From contig JADKGI010000017.1 of NCBI GenBank assembly GCA_016722285.1, positions 1 to 64,000 on the forward strand: a stretch of 64,000 nucleotides of DNA, given 5' to 3'. The stretch is from Saprospiraceae bacterium (GTDB lineage Bacteria > Bacteroidota > Bacteroidia > Chitinophagales > Saprospiraceae). The notes beneath the pieces were generated by a model. It saw nothing but the letters and a program-made list of their open reading frames with translations. It was not told the origin of the DNA and did not search any database. This document shows, in pieces, positions 32,384 through 41,978 of the stretch; the stretch's first letter is position 1; every line of letters begins with the position of its first letter. The translations under genes and the position numbers were made by a program.

Positions 32384-34057
32384 ATGAAAAATTTTACAAT
32401 CTTAATTTTATTTAGTGTTCAAAGTCTGTTTTCCCAACCTTATTTATTGGACACAATACAATACGTTGGTCATCCTGAAAATACTTATGATTTGGTAATC
32501 CTTGCCGAGGGATATACACAAGCTGAAATTCCAAAGTTTCAGGCTGATGCAAAAAGGGTGAAAGATGCTTTTTTGACTAACGATGTTTATTCAACACTTG
32601 TTCCTAAAATGAATATTTTTTCGATTGGCACGATTTCTAAGGAATCAGGTATTAGCTTAAGAATTAGTTCACCGTTGCCAACTGATCCCATACAAACTCC
32701 AAAAATTAAAAATACTTTATTTGGCATTTATTTTCTGAATTCATTCCGCGCTTATTTCCTTGATGATACAACTGTTTATAAAGCTAAAAATTTAGCTTCA
32801 GAATTCATTCCTTTTTCTGATGTTGTTCTTATTCTGACCAATGATGATGAACATAGCTCAGGTAGGGCTAGTTTTTTTGGCGTTGCATTGGCTACGAAGT
32901 TTAAGAATGACCAAAGTACCTGGTCAAATTATCTTGTCAATCATGAAATTACACATTCAATCGCCGGTCTTGCTGATGAATATTATGATGGCAAGGAAAT
33001 AAGTTTCAATAAAGATATTACTAACGATCCCGGTAAAATTCGCTGGAAAGATTTACTTCATTTGCCGGGAGTAGGTATTGATTCAGTTGGAACAGGGGTG
33101 TATATACCAAATAAAAATTGTATGATGTGTTATGGAGACGGGTCATATACCTGCCCTGTATGCAGTCGTAGGATTAAAGAAGTGGTGGAAGGAGTATCCA
33201 CCAATATCGCTGGTCCCCATCGTATAATTTTGGAAAAATACGATAAAGATAAAAAAACTATCACATACACCTGGGACCCTTCTCCTCAAGCAACCAATTA
33301 CGAAATCATATTTCGTGCTTTTTGGAGACAAGGATTGATTGTAAAAACTACGAATACCAATACCGTCACCTTCGATCTGACTCCGGAAGATATTGAAGCT
33401 ATCCCATCATGGAGAATACTTATGCAAATCAGGGCTTTTAATGCCACATCCAGCACCCGTTTTTTTGATTATCAAACAAGTATATATGCAACTAAAACAT
33501 TATCAATACCTGTTGCTTCAGCAATTTTAAAAATCTCTGAAACAAGTTACAGGCTGACTATATCAAGTCCGGACAACGCTATAAAAGTAAACTGGATAAG
33601 GCTGTACAATGAAGATGGCGTTCGCTCAGATATTCTTACCTACAAGAACAGCATTGAATTGAATAATCTTAAAAAGGGTAAAAAATATTTTTATCAATTA
33701 GCTGCTGCATTGCCGGAAGAATCATCTGAATTTTTTGCAAGTCCCTTTTCTGAAATAATGCCTCTTAATGATATAACTAATTCAACTATTGATGAAAGCG
33801 CAAAGAGCCTTTACACCATTTCACCAAATCCTGTATCCAATCAACAATTGCAAATCAAACTATCAAATAAATTAGAAAATGAAACCCTATATATTCAGAT
33901 TATTGACATCCAGGGAAGACTTCATAAGCATTTCAAAACTTCATGGCAATCAAATCTTTCCTTAGACATTAAAGAGCTTGAAACAGGTGAATACTTTGCC
34001 ATCATTGGTACCCAATCTAATAGGAGTAGTTTAAAATTCATTAAATTAAATAACTGA
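32384..34057 (+). CDS. Secreted M64 family metallopeptidase with T9SS C-terminal domain
   Basis: The 557-residue protein has a signal peptide (about 1-18). A peptidase domain follows with YDLVILAEGYT near the start and the zinc motif HEITHSIAGLADEYY at 187-201 (His187, Glu188, His191). The HExxH...GLADEYY form is diagnostic of the M64 (IgA peptidase-like) family. One or two fibronectin-like segments lie at about 280-460. The C-terminal ~75 residues (YTISPNPVSNQQLQIKLSN to the end) form a type A sorting domain for type IX secretion. It should be exported to the cell surface or medium. Confidence 0.9.
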   Translation: MKNFTILILFSVQSLFSQPYLLDTIQYVGHPENTYDLVILAEGYTQAEIPKFQADAKRVKDAFLTNDVYSTLVPKMNIFSIGTISKESGISLRISSPLPTDPIQTPKIKNTLFGIYFLNSFRAYFLDDTTVYKAKNLASEFIPFSDVVLILTNDDEHSSGRASFFGVALATKFKNDQSTWSNYLVNHEITHSIAGLADEYYDGKEISFNKDITNDPGKIRWKDLLHLPGVGIDSVGTGVYIPNKNCMMCYGDGSYTCPVCSRRIKEVVEGVSTNIAGPHRIILEKYDKDKKTITYTWDPSPQATNYEIIFRAFWRQGLIVKTTNTNTVTFDLTPEDIEAIPSWRILMQIRAFNATSSTRFFDYQTSIYATKTLSIPVASAILKISETSYRLTISSPDNAIKVNWIRLYNEDGVRSDILTYKNSIELNNLKKGKKYFYQLAAALPEESSEFFASPFSEIMPLNDITNSTIDESAKSLYTISPNPVSNQQLQIKLSNKLENETLYIQIIDIQGRLHKHFKTSWQSNLSLDIKELETGEYFAIIGTQSNRSSLKFIKLNN

Positions 34058-34172
34058 TAATATGCGGTGGTCTCAATTATTAGTAAACATTATTTTTAGT
34101 TAAGTTGACAAATTTACAGTTGTTTTTTTCTAAAAAATAATACTGCTCAAGAGTCGATATCCAAAATAAAAG

Positions 34173-34573
34173 GTAATTGTTTAGGTAAAGTCAATACAAT
34201 CCAATAATGATATAGAATCCATAAAGCCCTGAAAGGGTGAAATATATAAACGATGGGTGTAGCCCATCGTTTATAATAAGCAAGCAACCCAGCCCTGAAA
34301 GGGCGCAAGAAAAAAAATGGTTAAGCCGCACGTGCAAAATAAGTAACAAGTATTACCTTAAAAAGAATATCATGAGCTAAATTTGGCTGCATATGGTGAA
34401 TATTGCGCCCTTTCAGGGCTTTAATTTCTGTGTGAATAGGAAGATAGGGCTTACACCCTATCTTGTGTGAAATCAGCCTTTCAGGCCTAATAAGTAATTT
34501 TGCTAATCTGATATTTTCTTTAAATAATAGTTTGTTAGATAAAATGTTTTTTGAATGTTACCTAAACAATTAC
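34173..34573. mobile_element. 401-bp MITE with perfect 16-bp inverted ends and 8-bp target duplication
   Basis: The left end GTAATTGTTTAGGTAA (34173-34188) is the exact reverse complement of the right end (34558-34573). Both are flanked by the same 8-bp sequence AATAAAAG (34165-34172 and 34574-34581), a target-site duplication. The inside has no ORF but several hairpins: ATAAACGATGGG with its complement, two GCCCTGAAAGGGC-like palindromes and GATAGGGCTTACACCCTATC. Ends starting GTAA and 8-bp duplications are features of the IS66 family, so a non-autonomous IS66 relative is the best guess (inference). It fills most of the 558-bp gap between the M64 gene and yidD. Confidence 0.85.
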
Positions 34574-34615
34574 AATAAAAGACTATTATAATTTGCTAAA
34601 AGCAATAAACATTGA

Positions 34616-34864
34616 ATGATAAAATTTATCAATAATTTATTGATTCTGCCAGTCAGACTATACCAGTGGCTTATATCGCCGTTGTTAGGGTCACATTGCA
34701 GGTATCAGCCCACATGCTCACAATACATGATAGAAGCTATACATGAATGGGGTCCAATAAAAGGTCTTTGGCTGGGTTTAAAAAGAATATCGAGGTGCCA
34801 CCCATGGGGAAAACATGGCTTTGATCCGGTACCTAAAAAGGTAAAAAATGATCCGAAAGAATAA
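34616..34864 (+). CDS. yidD: Membrane protein insertion efficiency factor YidD
   Basis: The 82-residue protein matches YidD along its whole length: an amphipathic N-terminus ([18 protein letters not shown]), then [16 protein letters not shown] with the conserved cysteine pair, [16 protein letters not shown] with the third cysteine, and GFDPVP. YidD assists YidC-dependent insertion of inner-membrane proteins. It is usually near rpmH-rnpA-yidC; here it is separate, with a MITE immediately upstream. Confidence 0.95.
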   Translation: MIKFINNLLILPVRLYQWLISPLLGSHCRYQPTCSQYMIEAIHEWGPIKGLWLGLKRISRCHPWGKHGFDPVPKKVKNDPKE

Positions 34865-34933
34865 TGTAATAAAAATAGTTTACCATTTTATCCAATCAAA
34901 AATATTCAGTTAATGTCCAGAAATACCACGTAT

Positions 34934-36175
34934 TTAATGACCAGTCACTTTGCCATCACACTCTCCGAATCCTACCCGAATATCACCTTTCCCACACCAT
35001 GCCCGCATACTTACCGTATCACCATCTAGAATAAACTTTCTTTCTGAACCGTCGGGCATGGCTATTGGTTTTGTGCCTTTCCAGCAAAGTTCAAGCATGG
35101 ACCCATAAGAATCCGGTTCCGGGCCACTGATAGTTCCTGAAGCCATTAAGTCCCCCACCCTCACATTACAACCATTTACAGTATGGTGGGCAAGCTGTTG
35201 ATTCATATTCCAATACATATATTTAAAATTAGATACCGAGACTCTCTTCACGTCGCCAAGCTTTGTTATAATATCAACAGAGAGTTGAATATCATAATTT
35301 TTTTGACCGTCAGATTTAAGATAAGGAAGCGGCTCAGGTTGCTGGTCAGGTCCTTGTACTCTGAAAGGTTCAAGTGCTTCGAGAGGGATTATCCAGGGAG
35401 AAATGGTGGATGCAAAATTTTTAGCCAGAAACGGGCCTAAGGGTACATACTCCCATTTCTGAATATCTCTGGCTGACCAGTCATTAAACAACATCAAACC
35501 AAAGATGTAGTTTTCTGCATTACTTACAGATATGCTGGAACCTAATTCAGTGTTATTACCTATGACAAATGCCATTTCAAGTTCGAAATCGAGTTGCTTA
35601 CTTGGTCCAAAAACAGGTTTAAGTGAGCCAACGGGCATGGTCTGTCCATTTGGTCTGTGTATCTCTGTTCCGGAAACTACGATCGACGATGCACGTCCAT
35701 GATAGCCTACCGGCAGATGGAGCCAATTGGGAAGAAGTGCATTTTCAGGATCTCTAAACATCGTTCCGACATTGGTAGCGTGCTCACGACTTGAATAAAA
35801 ATCTGTATAATCTCCTATCCGAATAGGAAGGATCATTTGTACATTGTCTGAAATAAGGTAGATTTCCTGATCTATAAATATATTATTATCCAGATAGCCA
35901 CCTTTTTCCAATGCTCTCTGAAGTCTTATTCTGACATCTGAAGTGACCTTCTTGCCAAGAGCAATAAAATCATTTAAGGTCTTTCTCTTAAATATATCAC
36001 CTTCTAATCCCAACTCATCAAAAATACCGGTAATCATACACATATGTAAATCTACAATGGTGTCACCTACACGGGTGCAAGCAGCATAATAATCTCCTTT
36101 TCTGAATATTCCAAAAGGAATATTATATAAGGTAAAATCACTGTCTTCCGGTATATAAATAAAACTCTCCTTCAT
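34934..36175 (-). CDS. fahA: Fumarylacetoacetase
   Basis: The 413-residue protein has the N-terminal SH3-like region (FTLYNIPFGIFR) and a C-terminal catalytic beta-roll. Motifs: DYTDFYSSREHATNVGTMFR with the metal/catalytic residues, LPVGYHGRASSIVVSG, FELEMAFVIG, NDWSARDIQKWEYVPLGPF and GDLMASGTISG. The enzyme hydrolyses fumarylacetoacetate to fumarate and acetoacetate, the last step of tyrosine/homogentisate breakdown. Length is normal. No other gene of the pathway is adjacent. Confidence 0.95.
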   Translation of the reverse strand: MKESFIYIPEDSDFTLYNIPFGIFRKGDYYAACTRVGDTIVDLHMCMITGIFDELGLEGDIFKRKTLNDFIALGKKVTSDVRIRLQRALEKGGYLDNNIFIDQEIYLISDNVQMILPIRIGDYTDFYSSREHATNVGTMFRDPENALLPNWLHLPVGYHGRASSIVVSGTEIHRPNGQTMPVGSLKPVFGPSKQLDFELEMAFVIGNNTELGSSISVSNAENYIFGLMLFNDWSARDIQKWEYVPLGPFLAKNFASTISPWIIPLEALEPFRVQGPDQQPEPLPYLKSDGQKNYDIQLSVDIITKLGDVKRVSVSNFKYMYWNMNQQLAHHTVNGCNVRVGDLMASGTISGPEPDSYGSMLELCWKGTKPIAMPDGSERKFILDGDTVSMRAWCGKGDIRVGFGECDGKVTGH

Positions 36176-36276
36176 AATGCTATTAATTCTGACACCATAG
36201 ATATAGTGATCGGCATCAGATGAATTAAATTTAAGTTAAATCAAGCAAAATACACTATTTCTCTACCTGGACCCTT

Positions 36277-37860
36277 TCACCACCATGTTGACTTCTTGCT
36301 GCTGCTTCTGCTAGATGTAGATTTTAAACCTAATACACCAAGGAGTCCTCTTGTGAGTGTTTGAGCCACTGTCCTGCCTATTTGTCTGGTTGTTGTACTG
36401 TTCAGCACTTTTTCAAAAGTACTTTTTTCCTGACGACCTCCTGATCTTGTAGATTGTACTTTCTCCTGTTGTTCCTGAAGTTTGCGATGTGCCTCTTCAG
36501 ACTGGGCTTCTTCTATCTTACCTGAAAGTATCTCATAGGCACTTTCCCGATTGATGACTTCGTCATATTTATGTTTAATCCTGCTGCGGCTCATAATCTG
36601 GTTTATCTCATTAGGAGCGAGCACATCCATTCGGGATTGCGGAGCACGAAGGTAACAATGTACCAGTGGTGTCGGGACACCCTTTTCATTCAGGGCTGCG
36701 ATGATAGACTCACCTATACCAAGCTCTGTCAGGAGTACATCCACCGAATAGTAATCTGTCAATGGATAATTTTCTGCAGTAAGTTTGATGGCTTTCCTGT
36801 CTTTGGCAGTAAATGCTCTCAGCGCATGCTGTACTTTAAGACCGAGTTGGCTAAGTACTGCATCCGGAACGTCGGTCGGATTCTGGGTAACAAAAAATAT
36901 ACCTACTCCTTTAGACCTGATTAATTTGATGATGGTTTCTATTTGGTTAAGTAGGGCTTTGCTTGCTTCGTTAAATATCAGGTGGGCTTCGTCAATGAAA
37001 ATGACTAATTTAGGCTGATCAGAATCTCCTTCTTCCGGAAAAGTAGAATAGATTTCTGCCAGCATCTGAAGCATAAAAGTGGAAAACAATTTGGGTTTAT
37101 CCTGTATATCCGTAACCCGAAGAATAGAAATATACCCTTTACCCAGATCATCAATACGCAACAAATCCTGAACATCAAAGGACTTCTCTCCAAAAAAAAG
37201 ATCACCTCCCTGTTGTTCAAGCTCTATGACCTTTCTCAATATAGTTCCGACAGATGCCGTAGATATAGCTCCGTATTCTGCTTCTATGATTTCTTTACCT
37301 TCATTTGTGATATAATTAAGTGCTTTTTTAATATCATCCAGATCGAGAAGAGGTAACTGATTGTCATCACAGAATTTAAAAATGAGTGATACCACACCTC
37401 CTTGAGTGTCATTAAGTTCCAGAATTTTGGAAAATAAAACAGGCCCGAATTCTGTTACCGTAGCTCTCAGTCTGGCACCCGCATCATTGGAAAGGCTCAA
37501 AAATTCAACCGGACTACCTGATGGGGTGAAAGGCAAGCCGATATTATGGTGCCTTTCGTCAATTTTTGGATTGACCTCCCCGGGAACTGCAACCCCTGAA
37601 AGATCACCTTTGATATCCATAACCAGACTCGGAATACCTTTGGCCGATAACTGTTCGATGATGATCTGAAGAGTTTTAGTCTTTCCAGTACCAGTTGCAC
37701 CTGCTATCAGGCCGTGCCTGTTTAGTGTTTTTAGCGGGATTCTGATAAAGTTATCTGTCAATACCTGACCATCCAACTTCGGAGCGCCCAGGATAATCGA
37801 ATCGCCTTTAAATGTATATGCTTCTTTTATCTCAGTAAGGAATTTATCTACTTTACTCAT
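36277..37860 (-). CDS. HerA-like / DUF853 P-loop ATPase
   Basis: The 527-residue protein has Walker A GATGTGKT at 54-61 and Walker B in LVIFIDEAHLIF (about 283-294). FFVTQNPTDVPDAVLSQLG follows as sensor region. The order matches the YjgR/DUF853 subfamily of HerA-FtsK ATPases. The last ~80 residues are charged and then serine/arginine/lysine-rich (ending SSRSSSKKSTWW). The family is thought to be a DNA-translocating ATPase, but its role is not settled. It lies 63 bp after purA on the same strand. Confidence 0.85.
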   Translation of the reverse strand: MSKVDKFLTEIKEAYTFKGDSIILGAPKLDGQVLTDNFIRIPLKTLNRHGLIAGATGTGKTKTLQIIIEQLSAKGIPSLVMDIKGDLSGVAVPGEVNPKIDERHHNIGLPFTPSGSPVEFLSLSNDAGARLRATVTEFGPVLFSKILELNDTQGGVVSLIFKFCDDNQLPLLDLDDIKKALNYITNEGKEIIEAEYGAISTASVGTILRKVIELEQQGGDLFFGEKSFDVQDLLRIDDLGKGYISILRVTDIQDKPKLFSTFMLQMLAEIYSTFPEEGDSDQPKLVIFIDEAHLIFNEASKALLNQIETIIKLIRSKGVGIFFVTQNPTDVPDAVLSQLGLKVQHALRAFTAKDRKAIKLTAENYPLTDYYSVDVLLTELGIGESIIAALNEKGVPTPLVHCYLRAPQSRMDVLAPNEINQIMSRSRIKHKYDEVINRESAYEILSGKIEEAQSEEAHRKLQEQQEKVQSTRSGGRQEKSTFEKVLNSTTTRQIGRTVAQTLTRGLLGVLGLKSTSSRSSSKKSTWW

Positions 37861-37923
37861 TTTTTGTATTTTTACACTAAAACAATGATATCTATATATA
37901 AATAATTCTGTTGACTTAAAGTT

Positions 37924-39195
37924 TTATGACAAATGCAACAGTTTTTCTCTTTCTGGACCAGTGCTCACCATGGAAATTTTAGTTTTCAATAGCTTTTCCA
38001 GGTGATCCACATATTTTATAGCTTTGTCAGGAAGAGAATTGAATTCTGTAATCCCATCCAATGATTGGTTCCAACCGTCATGGTCACTATATACAGGATC
38101 AATCTTAATATTACCCATATCAAAAGGCAGTTCATCACTGACTATATTTTCATAACTATAGGCGGTACCAACGCTTATTTTCTCAAAGCTATCCAACACA
38201 TCCAGCTTTGTTATGATCATTTGAGTCACACCTTTGAGCATGATTGTATATGAAAGTTGCGGAATATCTATCCATCCGCACCGTCTTGGCCTCCCGGTTG
38301 TAGAGCCAAATTCAGCTCCGGCTTTCCTGAGTTTTTCTCCTGTTTCATCCATAAGTTCCGTTGGAAACGGACCTGAACCTACCCGGGTACAATAGGCTTT
38401 AGCTATACCTATTACCTCACGTATCTTATTAGGGGCTATACCCAGGCCGCTGCACACTCCTGCGCTGATAGTATTTGATGATGTCACATAAGGATAGGTA
38501 CCGAAATCGATATCCAGCATCGAGCCCTGTGCTCCTTCAGCGAGGATCATTTTTCCTTCACTCAACGCATCGTTTATATAATATTCACTATTGACATAAC
38601 GCAGTTTCTTTATTTTTTCTACGCATTCAAAAAACATATTCTCCTGTGCCTCAAGATCAAATTTCAATTCAGGATAAAGTCTGATGAGTCCAAGATGTTT
38701 GGTCTTGATGGTTTTATACCTCTGTTCAAAATCCGGTGCAAGCATATCGCCCATCCTTAGTCCGTTCCTCCCGGTTTTATCCATATATGCCGGTCCAATG
38801 CCTTTCAGAGTAGAGCCAATTTTACTCAATCCCTTCGCTGCTTCTGATGCTGCGTCAAGATACCGGTGTGTCGGAACTATGAGATGCGCTTTTCGGGATA
38901 CCAGCAGCCTGGGAAGGTAATCAACTCCTGCGTCCTCCAACAATTCAATTTCCCTTACCATGGTTATTGGGTCAAGTACCACACCATTACCAATGACATT
39001 GGTGATATCAGGTCTGAAGATACCGCTCGGTATGGTGTGAAGTACATATTTCTTTCCATCTATCTTAAGCGTATGACCGGCATTGGGTCCCCCCTGAAAT
39101 CTGCATACCAAATCATACTTATCAGCCAGATAATCGACAATTTTCCCTTTACCTTCATCCCCCCACTGAAGTCCCAATATTACATCTACAGCCAT
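37924..39195 (-). CDS. purA: Adenylosuccinate synthetase
   Basis: The 423-residue protein begins with the P-loop QWGDEGKGK (GDEGKGK at 12-18) and GGPNAGHT. It has NGVVLDP, GSTLKGIGPAYMDK, LAEGAQGSMLDIDFGTYPYVTSSN and TTGRPRRCGWID. These cover the IMP, GTP and aspartate sites. It makes adenylosuccinate from IMP in AMP synthesis. Length is normal and the frame is intact. Confidence 0.97.
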   Translation of the reverse strand: MAVDVILGLQWGDEGKGKIVDYLADKYDLVCRFQGGPNAGHTLKIDGKKYVLHTIPSGIFRPDITNVIGNGVVLDPITMVREIELLEDAGVDYLPRLLVSRKAHLIVPTHRYLDAASEAAKGLSKIGSTLKGIGPAYMDKTGRNGLRMGDMLAPDFEQRYKTIKTKHLGLIRLYPELKFDLEAQENMFFECVEKIKKLRYVNSEYYINDALSEGKMILAEGAQGSMLDIDFGTYPYVTSSNTISAGVCSGLGIAPNKIREVIGIAKAYCTRVGSGPFPTELMDETGEKLRKAGAEFGSTTGRPRRCGWIDIPQLSYTIMLKGVTQMIITKLDVLDSFEKISVGTAYSYENIVSDELPFDMGNIKIDPVYSDHDGWNQSLDGITEFNSLPDKAIKYVDHLEKLLKTKISMVSTGPEREKLLHLS

Positions 39196-39225
39196 TATAT
39201 AAATTTATACTTGTGTATTAAAGGT

Positions 39226-39233
39226 CAAAATTA
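39226..39233 (-). promoter_or_regulatory. Putative -7 element for purA
   Basis: On the minus strand this reads TAATTTTG, a match to TAnnTTTG, about 30 bp before the purA ATG. Confidence 0.4.
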
Positions 39234-39383
39234 GTAATAATACTTCAATTCTACTTTTAATATTTTAAAAAGTGTGTATAACAAATTGCACATTTTGTAA
39301 AAAAAAGAAACCGAATAAATTGTGTATTTGTGAAATAAGATTAGCATATTGAATTTAAGCCCTAAATACCCCTGAACTCTGAT

Positions 39384-39709
39384 GGCTACCGTTTACACAC
39401 AAATATAAATCATTCGATCAACTTAAACTTTGGAGACAATATATGAGATAAATGCTTGTTTTTAGCATTTTTACCCATCCCCTAGCCCCTTCCCTAGAGA
39501 AGGAATGGGTAACGTTTAGGTCTGGCATAAGTAGAAATGATATATCACTATAGTTTTTCATTATATAAATAATAAGGTAAAAATCATAAAATTTAAAGCA
39601 AAAAAGCTCTCCCCTTCCTTTTTAAGGGAAGGGGTCGGGGGATGGGTAAAAAAACGAATGCGATATAAAATAAAGAAATCTCCCGCTGAGATGTGTGTAA
39701 AAGGTAACC
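39384..39709. repeat. Nested inverted-repeat element in the purA-ROK gap
   Basis: The outer arms (39384-39401 and 39692-39709) are 18-bp inverted repeats matching at 16 positions. The inner arms (39471-39495 and 39626-39650) are 25-bp inverted repeats matching at 22 positions, built on the TTACCCATCCCC core. A perfect hairpin CCCCTTCC...GGAAGGGG lies at 39613-39635. A 9-bp direct repeat ACCCCTGAA occurs at 39368-39376 and 39707-39715, close to but not exactly at the outer arms. No ORF is seen; the 798-bp gap from 39196 to 39993 otherwise looks empty. Confidence 0.65.
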
Positions 39710-39993
39710 CCTGAATGGGAGACATTAGCTTCAATTGGAAGAATTAAGATGGGTAGTCCCTTAAGAGAATGAAGGTAAAAAGGCATTTAAGTAATTGTGC
39801 AATTTGATATACACACTTCCAAAAAGTCTTTTCTTCATATTATTGAATTATTTAATTGTAGCGATGCCTTGCTCCACCTTTCATCATTACAAATAAGTTG
39901 GAATTAATCTTTCCTGAAAGAGATTTGTCAATTTTTATCTTAAACATTGTCAGATAAGAATATTTTCATTTAATTAGCGTCAAATTTAATCAG

Positions 39994-40893
39994 ATGGAAT
40001 CATTATGGGGTATAGATATGGGCGGAACAAAAATAGAAGGGATCATCCTGAACAGTCAGACTGGAGAAACCATCTCGAGGCTGAGAGTGCCCACAGAAGG
40101 TCATCTTGGATACGAACATGTGTTAGGACAGATAAATAAGCTTGTGAATAGCCTGAAAAATGAAAGTGACCACACTCCTGAAAAAATCGGAATGGGTACG
40201 CCGGGAACAATGGATCCAATACTCAATGTAATGAAAAATTGTAACAGCACATCTCTGAATGGTAAAAACCTGCAGGCGGATATAAGTAAAATAACAGGGA
40301 TCCCATTTATTCTGAGCAATGATGCCAATTGTTTTGCGGTTGCTGAAACAAAACTGGGAATTATAAAACAAGAGATGCCGGATGCAAAGGTTGTTTTTGG
40401 TGTGATTATGGGGACAGGCGTAGGTGGCGGTCTTGTGGTCAATGGTAAAGTATTAGGAGGCAGACAGGGAATCGGAGGCGAATGGGGACATAATCATCTC
40501 GATGATTCTGGTGGCCTGTGTTATTGTGGAAAGACAGGTTGTGTGGAGACGATCATATCTGGTCCGGCACTTGAAAAATACTACAAATCAATAAGTGGAG
40601 AAAAAAAACAACTTAAGGATATTACTGCGTCATACAGGGCAGGAGACGACCCTTCAGCATCTCTGACAATGGAGCGCCTGTTTACCTATTTTGGCAGATC
40701 TATTTCTGTGGTTATCAATATAGTTGATCCGGATGCTATTGTAATAGGTGGAGGCGTAGGAAATATCGATGAGCTGTATTCTATTGGAGTGGAAGAAGTA
40801 AAAAAAAATGTATTCAACCATAGATTAGATACTCTGTTTTTCAAACCTATGTTAGGCGATTCAGCGGGAGTATTTGGAGCTGCTTTTCTCTGA
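39994..40893 (+). CDS. ROK family sugar kinase
   Basis: The 299-residue protein starts with the ATP-binding DMGGTKIEG. It has GTPGTMDP, the catalytic-aspartate segment LSNDANCFAVAE, GVIMGTGVGGGLVVNG, GEWGHNHLD and the zinc motif CYCGKTGCVE, followed by the second nucleotide motif DAIVIGGGVGN. The layout fits ROK glucokinases or N-acetyl-hexosamine kinases of Bacteroidota; I cannot choose the sugar. It is monocistronic. Confidence 0.92.
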   Translation: MESLWGIDMGGTKIEGIILNSQTGETISRLRVPTEGHLGYEHVLGQINKLVNSLKNESDHTPEKIGMGTPGTMDPILNVMKNCNSTSLNGKNLQADISKITGIPFILSNDANCFAVAETKLGIIKQEMPDAKVVFGVIMGTGVGGGLVVNGKVLGGRQGIGGEWGHNHLDDSGGLCYCGKTGCVETIISGPALEKYYKSISGEKKQLKDITASYRAGDDPSASLTMERLFTYFGRSISVVINIVDPDAIVIGGGVGNIDELYSIGVEEVKKNVFNHRLDTLFFKPMLGDSAGVFGAAFL

Positions 40894-40996
40894 TTAGGTT
40901 AAAAACAAGTTAAACTTGTAGCTATATTCCAAAAAATAAAACACAAAATTATTAATTGCGTTATTTCCTAACTTCCAAGTATCAATTGATGGTTTA

Positions 40997-41476
40997 ATGA
41001 AGACATTACTCATTTTATTTTTGATGATTTCAGTCAATGGCGGGACTCCTGTATCCAAGCCGGATATAAGCCAGAAAAACACCATGATAGATGCTGTCAA
41101 TAAAATACGGAGAGAAGGATGTTATTGCGGCAAAAGATATATGGCACCTGTCCCGGCAGTGGTGTGGAATGACACATTATATCAAAGTGCCCTTACTCAA
41201 GCCAATGAAATGAATGATTTTCATTTCTTCGCACATTTCTCAAAAGATGGATTAAATATAGGGGAAAGAGTAAAAAAGGCCGGATATGATTGGATGGTGG
41301 CAGGCGAAAACCTGGGTGAGGGGCAGGAATCATTTGATGAAGTACTGTATGACTGGCTTAAAAGTTATTCGCACTGTACTATGCTGATGCATCCTAAAGT
41401 AAATGATATGGCAGTAGCCCGTGTCGATAAATATTGGGTTCAGCATTTTGGAAAACAAATGCCTTTAAATAAATAA
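40997..41476 (+). CDS. CAP (SCP/PR1-like) domain protein
   Basis: The 159-residue protein has a signal peptide (about 1-16). A CAP domain follows: MIDAVNKIRREG, VVWNDTLYQSALTQANEM, FAHFSKDG, GENLGEG with the CAP histidine/glutamate positions, and LMHPKVNDMAVAR. Secreted bacterial CAP proteins of this YkwD-like kind are widespread, but their function is mostly unknown. It is convergent with the biotin carrier gene, 7 bp apart. Confidence 0.85.
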   Translation: MKTLLILFLMISVNGGTPVSKPDISQKNTMIDAVNKIRREGCYCGKRYMAPVPAVVWNDTLYQSALTQANEMNDFHFFAHFSKDGLNIGERVKKAGYDWMVAGENLGEGQESFDEVLYDWLKSYSHCTMLMHPKVNDMAVARVDKYWVQHFGKQMPLNK

Positions 41477-41483
41477 CTTCAAC

Positions 41484-41978
41484 TTAATCAAATTCAATAA
41501 GAATCTGATTTTTATCGACAGTTTGCCCTTTTTTAATGTTTATTTTTTTAATAGTTCCTTCACCCGGAGATTTGATGATATTTTCCATTTTCATGGCTTC
41601 CAGAGTAAATAATTTTTCTCCTTCGTTCACCGAATCGCCTTCCTGTACATAGATATTTACTACCAGCCCGGGCATAGGAGATTTTATTTCCTTTACTGAG
41701 TGTTTGGCTGCTTTCAGGAAACCGAGATCATTGATAAGTTTGTCCAATGGCTCATTGATTTTTATTCTGAAATCAAAGCCGGAAACGTTTATCCATGCTT
41801 TCTTGGTCTGAGGGTCAAAATCCTTGATGAGAGCGTCATAGGATTTATGATCAAATATCAGCTTGATCAGATTGCCTTCCCTGGATACAATCCTGATATC
41901 TTTAGACATAATGGTCTCTTCATCAAAGGAATTTAATCCTTCGATTTCATACATTGTTTTATATTCGTAACTACTCAT
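41484..41978 (-). CDS. Biotin/lipoyl carrier protein (acyl-CoA carboxylase subunit-like)
   Basis: The 164-residue protein ends with a biotinyl domain (about 95-164) with the modified lysine in EAMKMEN (Lys130) and SPMPGLVV at its start. The first 90 residues resemble the N-terminal part of the biotin carrier of propionyl-/acetyl-CoA-type carboxylases in Bacteroidota. The carboxylase subunits are not in the window. It overlaps the upstream membrane gene by 4 bp (ATGA), so it is translationally coupled. Confidence 0.88.
   Translation of the reverse strand: MSSYEYKTMYEIEGLNSFDEETIMSKDIRIVSREGNLIKLIFDHKSYDALIKDFDPQTKKAWINVSGFDFRIKINEPLDKLINDLGFLKAAKHSVKEIKSPMPGLVVNIYVQEGDSVNEGEKLFTLEAMKMENIIKSPGEGTIKKINIKKGQTVDKNQILIEFD

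Noticed and set aside
39368..39715. ACCCCTGAA as a clean target-site duplication
   Set aside because: The direct repeats do not abut the outer inverted arms (one overlaps an arm, the other is 7 bp away), so this could be coincidence.
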